Positions 1-11,900 of a DNA stretch of 64,000 nucleotides are shown here, piece by piece. The notes under the pieces were generated by a model. That model was not told the origin of the DNA. It searched no databases and was given only the letters and a program-made list of their open reading frames with translations. This DNA comes from Verpa conica (lineage: Eukaryota > Ascomycota > Pezizomycetes > Pezizales > Morchellaceae): the NCBI GenBank assembly GCA_033030425.1, contig JAUFSD010000002.1, positions 1,302,001 through 1,366,000 on the forward strand, written 5' to 3'. Position 1 is the stretch's first letter. Every line of letters begins with the position of its first letter. The translations under genes were made by a program, and so were the position numbers.

Positions 1-3000
1 TCGCTTTAGGCTTTATCCTCTTCTGCGAATCATCCGATTTCAAGATGTACGGATGTAGGATGGAGGGTGCACGTTAAATTATGATTCCAGGTGATCGACT
101 AAGTTAGATCCGTGATGTGTGGCCTTTGGGTGGGGATATCTCTAACCGATGCGTAAGCCCGGAAAGTTATCCAGGGAAAAGAGAGAAAAGGCCCTGCCAT
201 GTGAGCTCATCGGTCAAAAATAAATAAATAATAGACAGCAGTTACACGGCTTCCCCAGCCGTTTCCTCCCTTGCGTGTGTCCCTTTTCTCCGCTCTTCAT
301 CCCACGCGCGGAGCTACTCAAAGTAAACAGCACTCTACGCCACGAAACTCATGATGGTGCAAGCGAGCCGGCTAAATTCCCTGTCTGTAGAAAGGTAGTG
401 ATTGCCACTCCTCAAAGAGGTCACCACTGCTCAACGCTTAATTACATCGTGAGGCAGCCGATACACTCTGATACAGCGGCGATCAAGATTATTAAATAAA
501 CCGCGGTAACTTCGCCATCTTACCATTTCGCCCCCCCCTTTTTCTTTCTTTTCAAAAGCCGTTAAGTATTCTCGATTAGCAGGCACACCATGGCTGTCTA
601 GTCTAGTGTGTTGGCTGTCATTGGGGGCTGGCGATCTATTTGTTTTATATAATTGTTTCTTGAGCCTCTGTGCACTTTCGGTCACCCTTGGATGAACCTC
701 CTCCACGCGGGGCGCGTTGCCGGAGAATTTTTTTTTTTGGGGGGGGAAGAGTACGTCTTTGACAGGTTGACAGCCGCCCGTTTCAAATGGAAAGGGCGTT
801 AGCTGGACTGTTCGCGGCGGCCAGGCGCCTCATGCAGAGACGAATGCGGTACGATGATCTCAACCAGGACCTAACTGGTGTCCTCAGATTTCTGTTTGAT
901 TCACGCTGGGCTGCATGATGTGGATGACGCTTCGGCACAGCTTGCGAGGGGATTCCGACTTGTGGAACGGTAAGATTTGCGGTCCCACCGACAGGGTTGC
1001 TGTCCAGGGTGTAGGCTCGTTGTTGGTTCTTCCACCAGCGTTCCATGCAGCTTCTTCTCCTTGGCAGCATAAAGGTCGTGATTCAGGTCACGAAATCAAG
1101 ACTGCGTGTTAATCTAAAGATGAAGGGGGAGGACATGGACCCATCTGAGGTTGTAAGGGGAGATCTGCCATATTATGCCAGATTCCCGTCGATAAATGAC
1201 GCCGGCAAGACAGCGAAGGCCAATTACCATTTAAAAATCGTGCAAATACCCCTCTGCTTTGCCCAAGATAGAGTGCCGTGCCGACCCCATAAGTATGGAG
1301 TCGAAGCATATGCGCGCTGCTCGTGCAACACCAAGGCCAAATACCATCGCCGAATGGTAAGTGCGGTGAGCCTCTTCTCATCGGTCAACCACCACCTTCT
1401 CAGTGGGGGTTCTTTGACTTCGGGATCCACCATCTGTGATAGGCAACTCTCACCCGAGGATCCACCGAACTACCCGTCCATCCCTTGCAAATCATACAAT
1501 ACTTTGCATGATAACCCACCCTGAGCTTCTTTGGTTGGTTGCTTTTTTTCCCTTTCCCTTGCTTCTGCCCTGCGATGCTGCGCGTTTCGCCCAGATAAAA
1601 TACTTTATGCCCAAACTCCCGTTCATAGAGCGCACCGTTTCGTCAAGGGTTCTAAAACCCCACACATACTCCCCTTATTTCAACGAAACAAACAAAAAAG
1701 ACTTCGGTTCCCGGCAAGCATATCGTACGATATGCCCCGAACCACAACTGCCGCGCCAGCGCCATCTCGCTTAGCTTGTAACAACCCAAATTGATCTTGA
1801 CCTCAGTCAGCTCCCAGGCATAACATGCTGATGCGCGCTTAGGCGAAAAATGAGGTAGGGTTAGCTGGGTCTGATTCGCTTCCGGCCACGTTGCTGCAAA
1901 CTGTGACGGGCCGTATGGTTGTAGATCGGCGGAGGGGGGCGTGTCGCAGAGGAGCATGATACGGGTCTCTCTCTGGTCTGGGATAAGTCGAGGCTTCGTG
2001 AATCGTGAGGCGCGAGTGGGTTGGACCGTGGGCGTTCTGTAAAGATGATCTATCATAAAGAGGCGGGCAGAATTGAAGAGGTATGACGGATGATAGGGTA
2101 TGCGTGCGTTGGAAATTGAATTGAAAAGTGGAGTAAACTTGAAATCTGCAGGTTTACCTCTTCTCACCGCCGCTGCACATATCATTCCTGCTCTCGGCCA
2201 GCGCAGCGGTGCTGGTTTGGTCACTTGACTGCCTTCCAGAAGCCAGATAGAAAAAACTTATGGTCTTCTTTATGCGGTGAATGGGATATCGCACGAACGC
2301 GGTTAGGAAGGGTGGGTCGTATTTGGGTTAGAAAAACCAACAACCAACCCCTCCTATGAATTGCGTTCCCAACCTGTGGGACAGCGTCGTCACATTGTAT
2401 TTTATTTTTTTCAGACGTTCGTCCCGGCCTGGTAGCCTTCTCTGGGAAAACGATCTGCGCGATGATTGTTTCGCCCCCATCTCACCCTTGGAATCGTGCG
2501 TGGATGATTATCGGGGAATCCCTGTAAATCAAGACACAATCCCGACCCTCTGTTTAGACGGTCAATCACGGTAAAATACAGCACAAGTGATTGGTATAAT
2601 CTGCTATTTCTGAAACTCTGACGGCTCAAAAGCGGTAAAGTCGACGCCCTCCAAGGATCCGCTGTAGGCCCCTGACCATATCCCCTGCTGCTCATCATCG
2701 TCAGCAATGATCGTTCGCGCAGCGCCGCTCAGCCAAAGACTGGAGGTCCCACCAATCGAAGCCAGAGTCTACGGGAACCACTGCTTCCGCGCTATCATGC
2801 TTCTTTCTTTTCTTTCTTTTTTCTTTTCCCTGCGGCTGGCTCGATTTGAGCGATCAGTCATGGTATGGTGCAACCGGTATGTACGGGCGCCCCAACTTCA
2901 ACTCATCCAAAGTTGCTGTAGGATAAGAGTTGTCTTGCCTTGCCTTGCCTTGTGCTGAAGATTTAGTATTGACGATGATTTTCCACACGTAAAAAAAAAA

Positions 3001-4964
3001 ACCGGCCGTCGGTACATGAGCATGAGGGGGAAAGGATTGTGAAGATGGGGGGGAGGATGCAGAGTACATACTAAGATCCACCTGGGCGATAGAGTACAGA
3101 CAGACAGACAGCAAAACAGGCAGCAGGTAGCAGATAGCAGACGGACAACACTACCAAAGATTCATCCTCGCGAGTACATGGCTATTTATGCGCTGCGTCA
3201 TGTCACAGCTTTGTCGCATACTCGAGACAGAGAGTTTAGAGTAGTATTTATTGTTCTGTTCTACAGAGGAGAATATATTACTGACGATCTCAAGATGTTT
3301 GACAGCCCCCAAATCGAGGGCTGACCTGACTGGCTATGTACTTGTACTGTATTTGGATTACATTGTACATGTACATGTAAATAGCAACAATCATCCACAA
3401 TGTATATAGTACAAGAAGAGACAGTCCCAGCATGCTGCTGCGCGCATTGAGCATCTTGTGTACAATACGGGCCGAATAGAAACAAAATCCCAAATCCTCT
3501 GCACACCTCTGCAGAACATTGCCCAAGGGAAGAGAGAAAAAGAAAAACAGAGACAGGCCAGGAAAAGCCTGTATTGCCGAGACACAACTCGACTGGAAAG
3601 TGCTGTTTCGGGTTTGAAGGGTCGTCGTTTCCACCTACGTCAAGTCGGATATGTATTATTCGACCACAACAATCCGTGCCTCATCTACCCCAGAGCCCAT
3701 GAAGTGCCATCTATTCTATGATTACCTATTCTATCGAGATCGTCCTTGGAAACCAGGCTGTTGGTGTAGAAGGGCCTGAAGCAGTGGGTAATATGGCGTA
3801 GGTGGGCGGATGATGCTACTCAGGTCTCCCTCTGCCCAGTGAGCCCTCTCTCAGAGCTTCTCATCCCATCTTTCGCACCCTGCCCCCATTCCCGGTGAAT
3901 CTCAACCAGTAAGAGCTATGTGGCAATCACCGATGCTTCCCCACTTTGACTCCACCAAGCTCCGTCGTCAGGTCTTGACGATGGTGATGGTGATAGTGAT
4001 GGTGACCCTGGTGGAGTAATTTTCCTCACTCACGCACACACACACGCATTCTCTTTTCATCTCAACCTCCCCGCCATCAGGCTGTTGTCCAGACCACACA
4101 CTGTTTCTTCTTTCTCCACCGTCTCTCGTGGGGATAGATAGATAGTAACTCTACCGGTAATCTTATCACGCTTCATTTTTCTCTTCTCACAAACGGTATA
4201 TCACAATCCCATCACCACCCCCCCCCCCTTGCCTCTCACTTCGACCGTCCTAGACCCATTGTGACTACCCTGTCCTGTGCACAGGGGGGAGACTTGATAT
4301 ACTTTTCTCGCTCCACCCGTCATCCCATCACCCATCATCCTGTTGATGATCTTTCGATTTCATCCTCTACATTTGTAGTAGCTCTTCCCATTGCGTCCAC
4401 CGGGCACTGCACTGTTTCCCTGTAAAATCAGCACGGTCAATCAATCGGGACGTCAGTCAACCCCGTCTTCCTGCCCATCCTTTACCGTTACCTTACATTT
4501 GTGCCCGAGAAAGGCCAGGGGTCTCGCTTCGATTTTTCCCTGGCAAATATCCGACGTTAACGGTTGGGTTGGCGCCCCCCCTCGGTCTCGCATCACCATC
4601 CCGAACTAAATAATCCTCCTCACCCGTCGCCTGGATTTCCTCTCCCAGGAACAACTGGTCCCATAAATACCCCCACGACGCCCTCTCCCATTAATTCTAG
4701 GTCACCCGTTGGATTAATACTTGTGTTCCCAAGCGGCTGGTGTATTTGTCCTGTCGAGTGCTTAATAGTCCCAACATTCCCACGTGCATCTCCTACTTTG
4801 CCATTATTATAGTGGTATCTTGAGAGAATCTTTCGTCCCATCTCCTCTCTTGCGCTGGCTGCTACTACTACTACTACTACTACAACCATCCACCACTACT
4901 ACTCCACAAACACAATATAATACTCCACTCTTCCCCACACCCTCAACAACAACCAATCTCCAAA
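1..4964. other. Gene-free region upstream of zinc-finger gene
   Basis: I see no convincing coding exon in these 5 kb. The open frames present are short, overlap on opposite strands and show no family motif. The stretch holds simple repeats: CTTGC units near 2931-2953, a CAGACAGA run near 3098-3112, CT-rich tracts near 2800-2830 and 4050-4330, a poly-C run near 4220, and a CTA triplet run at about 4862-4885. The CT-rich part from about 4000 to 4964 could be promoter and 5' leader of the gene starting at 4965. A long leader would be in keeping with a developmental regulator, but this is inference. Confidence 0.5.
4862..4885. repeat. CTA trinucleotide microsatellite
   Basis: About eight tandem copies of the CTA/TAC triplet lie roughly 80 bp before the start codon of the zinc-finger gene, probably inside its 5' leader. 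Such a tract is likely to vary in length between strains. Confidence 0.8.
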
Positions 4965-5930
4965 ATGAATCTTCCAAGCCTTGTTCACCCTTCGCAACAC
5001 CACTCCCACTTCTCACCGATGCCAGGTCATGGGCATCGTCCAGAGCATTCGATGTTGAACTCTCAGCACCCACAACACCATCCCCAATCGTATTCGCATC
5101 ATGAATACCACTCTCACCCACCCGCGCCTCCTCCATCACCTCCGGTAGAAGATAACTCAAAGTGTTCACTACCTTCAATCTCGACATTGCTCGTGTACGC
5201 TGATTGCGGCCCAACAAATGGAAATGGTAAGCTTTCTAGATTGAAGGGTGGTTTTTCAGAGCAGAATTCTAACTTTAATTTTGCCATAGGAATAGAGAGG
5301 CAACAGAACGGACAGTCGCATTCTCCTGCGCAGTACCACAACCAACCTTCACCTCATTCATCACACTCGAGAATAACACTTCCACCAACGCCTCCGATGC
5401 GACCGGATTCGGTTTTCGAAGGCAACAACTCCCCTACAATGCCATCACAGACGCCATCCTATTTTTACTCTCCTACCTCATCACAGAGTCATCGAAATTC
5501 TTACCCACCACATCAACAAAAATCACCCGTATATTCTTCTCCAGAGTCACCTTACCCTCCTCAGTCCTCTTACTATCCGCCTCCACCTCCGCCTACACAT
5601 CCTCAGTCCCCATCTGGGTATAGTAAGAACATGCCGCCTCACCCCCAACACCAGCTTATGATTCCTGTTTCTGTGGCTCCGCCTTCTGCATCGAATCCTT
5701 GGCATCACCACCACCATTCATCGCCTGCGTCCCACGCTGCTTTCCCTCAGTCCCAGGACCGATACATCTGCCAGACATGTAATAAAGCCTTCTCAAGGCC
5801 TAGTAGTCTACGGATACACAGCCACAGTCACACTGGTGAAAAGCCCTTCAAATGCCCCCACCATGGGTGTGGAAAGGCGTTCAGTGTTCGGAGCAATATG
5901 AAGCGTCATGAAAGGGGTTGTCACCAATAA
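4965..5930 (+). CDS. C2H2 zinc-finger transcription factor
   Basis: Two adjacent C2H2 zinc fingers fill the last 55 or so residues, about 5763-5925. The first has C-x2-C-x12-H-x3-H spacing. The second has C-x4-C-x12-H-x4-H. They are joined by the classical HTGEKPF linker, so this is almost certainly a nuclear sequence-specific DNA-binding protein. The rest is low complexity: rich in Ser, Pro, His, Gln and Tyr with a polyproline run near the middle, typical of fungal regulators. The frame is open throughout, but 5227-5289 looks like a 63-nt intron (GTAAGC donor, CTAAC branch site, CCATAG acceptor) that is a multiple of three. The mature protein is then about 300 rather than 321 residues. The ATG at 4965 follows CAAA. 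I cannot assign an orthologue. Confidence 0.88.
   Translation: MNLPSLVHPSQHHSHFSPMPGHGHRPEHSMLNSQHPQHHPQSYSHHEYHSHPPAPPPSPPVEDNSKCSLPSISTLLVYADCGPTNGNGKLSRLKGGFSEQNSNFNFAIGIERQQNGQSHSPAQYHNQPSPHSSHSRITLPPTPPMRPDSVFEGNNSPTMPSQTPSYFYSPTSSQSHRNSYPPHQQKSPVYSSPESPYPPQSSYYPPPPPPTHPQSPSGYSKNMPPHPQHQLMIPVSVAPPSASNPWHHHHHSSPASHAAFPQSQDRYICQTCNKAFSRPSSLRIHSHSHTGEKPFKCPHHGCGKAFSVRSNMKRHERGCHQ
5227..5289 (+). other. Probable in-frame intron without stop codon
   Basis: The segment has GTAAGC at its 5' end, TCTAAC about 20 nt before its 3' end, a T-rich tract and a CATAG acceptor. Its length is 63 nt, a multiple of three, and it has no stop, so unspliced RNA would still be translated with 21 extra residues. 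Confidence 0.75.
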
Positions 5931-8900
5931 AAGGGGAGAGACGTGCATGATAATCGGTAAATCAGAAAGAAAAATTCTGGGTAATTTTATGGGTATTTCT
6001 TTTTTTCTTTATGGGGTATGCGTTTTGGATTTTTATTTTTATTTATTTATATGGCTGTTCTATACCTGGGTCTCCTTAATCTGTCTTTATTCATCATGGC
6101 CACCTGGCGGTGTGTGCCATTTCCCGCTGCTGGGGAAGCGTTGTGTATAATTTTTTTTCCTTCTTTCTTTTACTGGGATACTACTGTCGTTTAATTTCTT
6201 TGTTTCCTACAAGCATTGCAGATTGTATGGCGCAAATTGGTTTTTTTGGGGGGGGCCTTGGATTTAGTCATGTAAGTCTGAATTGCAAGCGCTGGGTTGG
6301 AATATTGGGGTTTGTTTTAAGGATGTCTCTTACACAGAAACTGTATTATAGAATACCCGCTCCTAGCGGTAGTACGCTGGGCGGCGGGAAAAATACTAGT
6401 GTATAGCTCTATTTTACCATTACCACGTGGATAGAATCAATGGAATATTCCGAAGTTCTTCACATATTTCTGCATCTCTATGCATTGGGGATAGCACGTT
6501 TTTATTTTTTATTTTTTATTTTTTATCCTGCTATTCCCCCCGGGTCCCCCCCCCCTTGCTGCCTACCTGCAAGTCAATGCTAGATCGTCGTCATCCTCAG
6601 GTTACATACATAGTATTACGGTAGGTACTTTACGGTACATATGCCCGCCCCAGGTCAAATTAATTTCTGAAGCAATCTAAGTAAACTGCCTTGCCTTGCC
6701 TATGGAAGGGAAGAGGGGGGAAGAGTGGGAGGGAAGCATCTATGCATGGCAGCGTAAGCCGTGGGCGAAGCCTCGGATGATGGGCTCTGGGAAGAGTAAA
6801 AATTCATGTGGCAGCAGGCCCGCCGCATCGGAAACGAAACGAGTCGCTCTCTCCTGGCCACGCGAGTGGTAACAGTTTTTCCTAAGCGAGGTGCGAGGTT
6901 CTTTTCACCGCGCAGGCCAAGCACGTGGCCTGCGCAGGATTCCGGCGCATTTGTCGGAGAATCCCTACTTCCCTAAACCTTACAACTACCCCATTTGGTA
7001 CAACGGTGTCGCTTACAGCAACTGCATTCCACAATACGGTACTGAAACAGAACACCTCTTGTCAGCGTTCGTCCTAGATCGGCCGTGGAGAGCAGAGGGG
7101 TTTCCCGAAATCTAGGAGCCCATGGTTTAACCATGAAACGAGGGGGGGCTCCGCGTCGGAAAAGGGTTCTATACAAGGAATCGGTGTTACTTGTCTGCTC
7201 AAGCTTCAGGGTCCACCGTAGCTAGTTGTGCTGGGACGATCAATAAATAAATGAATAGATGTAGTGACATATATGTCATATATGTGCGTGCTAATTGCGA
7301 CCCTACAAGCCAGCAACTTGCCCTCCATCCCCTGCTCAATGAACTCCCGGGTCAACGAGCCTTTGGTGGCCAAGGCTTCGAACCTTCGGTGAGAAAGGAG
7401 CCTGCACCCTTTTATTTTATTTTATTTTATTTTTTTATGTCAATTGATTTTATTGTTCTGGGTACCTGCACCCTTTTGTTATCATTATTATTATTATAGC
7501 TTTATTGTTTAATAAAGGCCCAAATATAATGCTAGGGCTCAATATAACTCCCTTTAGTACCTCAGTAGTGGCCGTTATGAAAGGGTCACCCTTTCCTCCG
7601 AGCCCAAAAGCCTGCCATCTAGTTTCTAGATTGGTACAAAAGCTTCTTCTCTTCTCCCGTTTCAGCTACACGTTCCCGCGAGCAGACTTCTCCTATTCGT
7701 ATGGAACCCCCTCTCTTCACGAGATATACCCGGGAGCGGGTAGAAAACAACCCGAACCACCGAAATTCCCCGACTTGCGGGGGCTCCGATGGGATCGAAA
7801 CCTTGCATCCATGCATAGAAAAAAAAGGTGCTTCTTTCTGGTAGAAACCTCGGGATCGGAGGGTAACTATTAGGCAGAAAACAATCGAAATAAACTATTG
7901 TAGTTCTATTGAGTACTCTACTCGTGCAGTGAGCCACATGCAGTGAGAGCGATCCTCATCGTTGATCTGTACAACAGGAGATTATTATGTTTGGCCGCTT
8001 TCGCGAGAATCATTGTTCCAGATCCGGGTTTTCAACGGCAATCAAAATAGCAGGTTTCCCATTAAAAAAATTACTAGATAACCTATTACCACCTTTTCCC
8101 CTCACTTTCCAGCTCATCATTTGCTAAGCCTAGGACTATACAGTTTTTTTCCTCCCTTTTTTTACCCAGTAGCGTAACACAAGGATTTTTTTTTTTGTGA
8201 TCTGCTTTCTAATGTCCATGTGATATGATGCAGCTCCGCCGAAAAATGGCTGTAATCGTCCGGCTGATTGTGCAGGATGGGAGCTTATCGATCAAGCTCC
8301 CACGCCGTTCATGACACATCACTCGGTTAATCAAAAAGTGAGCGGATGGGGAGAAAAAAAAAAAGGCCCGGAACTTCTATCCTGGGAAGGCCCAAAACCA
8401 CGTCGAATATATGCACGATGTGCCGTTCAGATTTAAACCGCATACCCTTTTAGATCTTTACTAAGGCATAGGCCGCTTATCTGGTCCTACAGAAAGTGGT
8501 TCACCGGTTGTACATGTTTATCCCACCAGGACCAGAAGTACTTTATCGTTCCCGGGAGAGTAGTGCAGCCCTATGTACTAACCTCCAATGCTAATGATTG
8601 GTGGATTTAGAAGCAGTGCGTGCATGCCCCTCGCATGAAGATCGTGCTTCTCTTCTTCCTAACTCCGGCGCTTTAGCCTTGGCCGAGAGCGTCTGCTTCA
8701 TTATTGCTTCATCTGCAAACTGCACACACACGATCAATGCTTTCTTTGCTTTCTCCCCAATTACTCTGGGATGTGCTACTTCCTCGGAGTAGATGCGGGG
8801 AACTAGTCGTCATTTCATTTTTTGAAACATTGAAAACAGGTTTTCTAATCAAGCACCCCGTCACTCTCCTGATTGTCGAACCAATCCGCGTGCTGTGTTT

Positions 8901-11900
8901 CTAGTAACGCGCGTTTAGGAATCACCAATTGTTTGGGGATTTCTGCTTGTAAAACACTGTTTCCTGAAGGCAACCGCGGTTACTGAGAAACATCAACCGG
9001 GGACTTGGGAAATTGGGTTTACCTGTTGCTGAGGGTGTTGGAGTGGCCCGTGCGGGAACTTCCGAACTTGGAACGACATGTGGGTGCATTAAAAATATCT
9101 CAAAACGAACTAAAGAGAGAACGTAATCGGACAGCTCGGAAAAGTATCACGAGCAGGAAATGCATGGAGGGGAGATAGTCGTATGTGTACGATGATGAAA
9201 TAATTTCCCCACCTTTGGGGAGGACAGCAACACATGACTGGCAATTTTGCAACAGAGTCGCCGCACGGGCACGATTTCCAATTTCTTTTGTTCGTTTTTT
9301 TTCGGTTTGTTTTTCGTACTGTTCTGGAAATGGCTTGGCACATACATATATCACAACCGTATTTCGTGTCGTATCATATTATTCACGTAGTTTTCTAATA
9401 TTATGCAATACATTCCCGCGAGAAAAAACAATAAGTTGATTTTGTGTCTAACTCTAATGCCCCTTGGAAACCGAAGACCCCGATATCGTATAAGTATAGT
9501 ACGTGTACACGCCAGTAATTTCTATATGTGATCGTCAAGAGGTCAAGCTGTCACTGTGATTACCCCTGCATCACGCATGGCTACGTACTCCTAGAGAAGA
9601 GCCCGGTACGTTTATGTAAACCTGGGAGTAAGAACTGTATCGAGCTTGACGCTGTGTCGCGTGCTTATTTCATTTTTGCTCACCCACCAGAAGTGAGCTT
9701 CGCACAACGCCGAGGTATTTTCTGATTGGGCAGTCGTCACCGAGTGATATCTCATGAAACATTATAACCTTACCAGTACCGTACACCTGCGACTTTATTC
9801 TGGATATGGTGATTGTCACTACAACTACCGTCGCCACCACTATGTAGAATTGTTGAGGGAGATAGCTATCTTTGCTTGCGGGGTCGACTGGGCGGTTGTA
9901 GGTTTTCAAGTACCGACATAATCTACGCGCTATAGGTGGCTAGTTGTAGTCGAAAAAGCAATGGAAGCTAGCAAGTAGTAGTGGCCATTGAGAGGGGGAA
10001 GAGGGCAATGGGGCATCGCCCAAAGTCCAATGGACCCAGCACGTGCCACAAACCCAGAGATAGGGTAGCAACGTGTGCACAAGGCCTTCTCTTTCATAGC
10101 ATCATCTTTATCGTTCCATGTCCATCGTCATAGTCTCTCCGCTTGCCGCCTCCACCTGCTTGTGGCCCATACGTGAGATCTCCCCGCATTCGATCCGCCC
10201 AGGAGTCATAATTAACAATCCCAAGTTTGTATTCTTCGTGGAGTCAGACCATAGGGAAAACTACCGCCCAAGGCAAGGCAACTGAAATAAGGCAAAAGTC
10301 ACCTAGATGGGACAACGGTCCGACCCCCGCACAAGGCAACACACTAAAACCACAGACATGGGTGCCATTAACGTTGAGCGCTATGAAAATCACCCGCACG
10401 CATGACAGCGGGCTCCCCATGCAACCCCACGCTCCTTGTAGGGGCAGGGCAATCTTCAGTGCTTAAACAGGACACACGTGAGTCCACCTGCACAACACAT
10501 AAAACTACCTGTAGAATCATAGAATATCACTTGATTATATCAGTTGCTGATTTGGGCCGTGATTTGTGGAGACCAATCTCTGGCGCTTTAGTGCAGGCTA
10601 CAGCAGTAGGCACCGTAATTGTAGGGGGCGAGGGTTAAATGGAGCTTAGGTGATGACAAGGGACTGTTTTTGGAACTAGCCCTAAGAGCTTATAATTTAT
10701 AAACGATCCTCGCTCTCCCCCACAATACACTAGTAGTGTGAGCCACGAGGCTTCTCTTTGCGCTCGCCTCGAGGTGGCTCGAGGTAAATAATAATAAATT
10801 AAAAAAAAATATCACAGGCTCTAGTAGGGGTATAAGTTAGCTATTCCCACTATAATTTGTCACACTAATTGTGAAAGTACAGGTGCAAGCAATAGAATGA
10901 TAGTTTGATACTACATATGCCTGGAGGAGAGGGTAAGCCCAACCTCATATACCCTATATGCCTATGACCTCATATGGATCGACCACTGTCACCCATTATT
11001 TAATAGCTTTTAATTATTACTAAAAATAGTTCTATGCGTCAAGGCTCCTTGAGGTACCTCGAGGCCAGACTCCTAGTTACCAAGGCGAGCCAAAGCCAGA
11101 GGCCCAAAAAGCCGAGGCATCTCTAGACCACCCCCCCTACCTTGCCTCGAGCGGCCTCGTGGACCACACTATACACCAAAAATTCTCTTTAATTCACCAA
11201 TAAGTTCTTTAGTAAACCCTCGCATCTTTTAAGGACCTTAATGTGCTTGTATTCTAGGTCTCTTATTTTCCTATCCCTCAACTGGTCGGTAGAATGTCTC
11301 AACTCGATTATTCTGTGTTAGTAGCCTAATTGGCTTTTTGCCCTGGTCTACTCAACGGCTGATCACAACTACATTGAAGGAATGAATTAGTTATGAATAC
11401 ATGGAGCCTTTCGGCTATCGCAACTACATCACTTGCTTACGAAGGCCCTAATTCACTGATATCTAGTCTCTGCTTCACTGTTCGACTAGACTCTGATAAA
11501 GCCTTGACACACAGGCCATACTTCTCCTCTACTCGGACATTTGCTAAGGGCTTATACAGTATGGCGGGTTACTGATTATGGTCTCGCTCGCGCTCACCAC
11601 AAGTTCTTTCTGTGAACACATTAACATGGTTGAAACATGCTCTCCACTACTAGATGGGTATAGTACTATACCCAGACGCAGGCGGATTCCTAGTAGTTAC
11701 TCTAGGTGTGAGATTACCTAGATGTAACTTTGCCCTTGCTGATATAGGTTTTAGTGGTGAGTGATATCTATGTAAGAGGCCGCCTGAGGGAAGCTTAATC
11801 TGGCTAGATTTAAAATTAGAAGAGAAAAGCTTTAATTTACTATTCAATGTCTTGAAAGAAATCACTTCTTAGGAATCTTGCCGCTTCGCTATATCCACCC

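Noticed and set aside
1045..1524. 159-codon plus-strand open frame
   Set aside because: Overlaps minus-strand frames and lacks any recognisable pattern or splice-linked extension.
1652..2224. 190-codon minus-strand open frame
   Set aside because: No family motif, compositional look of translated non-coding DNA, overlaps plus-strand frames of similar quality, and no introns or neighbours support it.
7368..7400. Possible tRNA (minus strand GGTTCGAAGCC resembles a B box)
   Set aside because: No A box at the right distance, and the T stem cannot pair over five base pairs.
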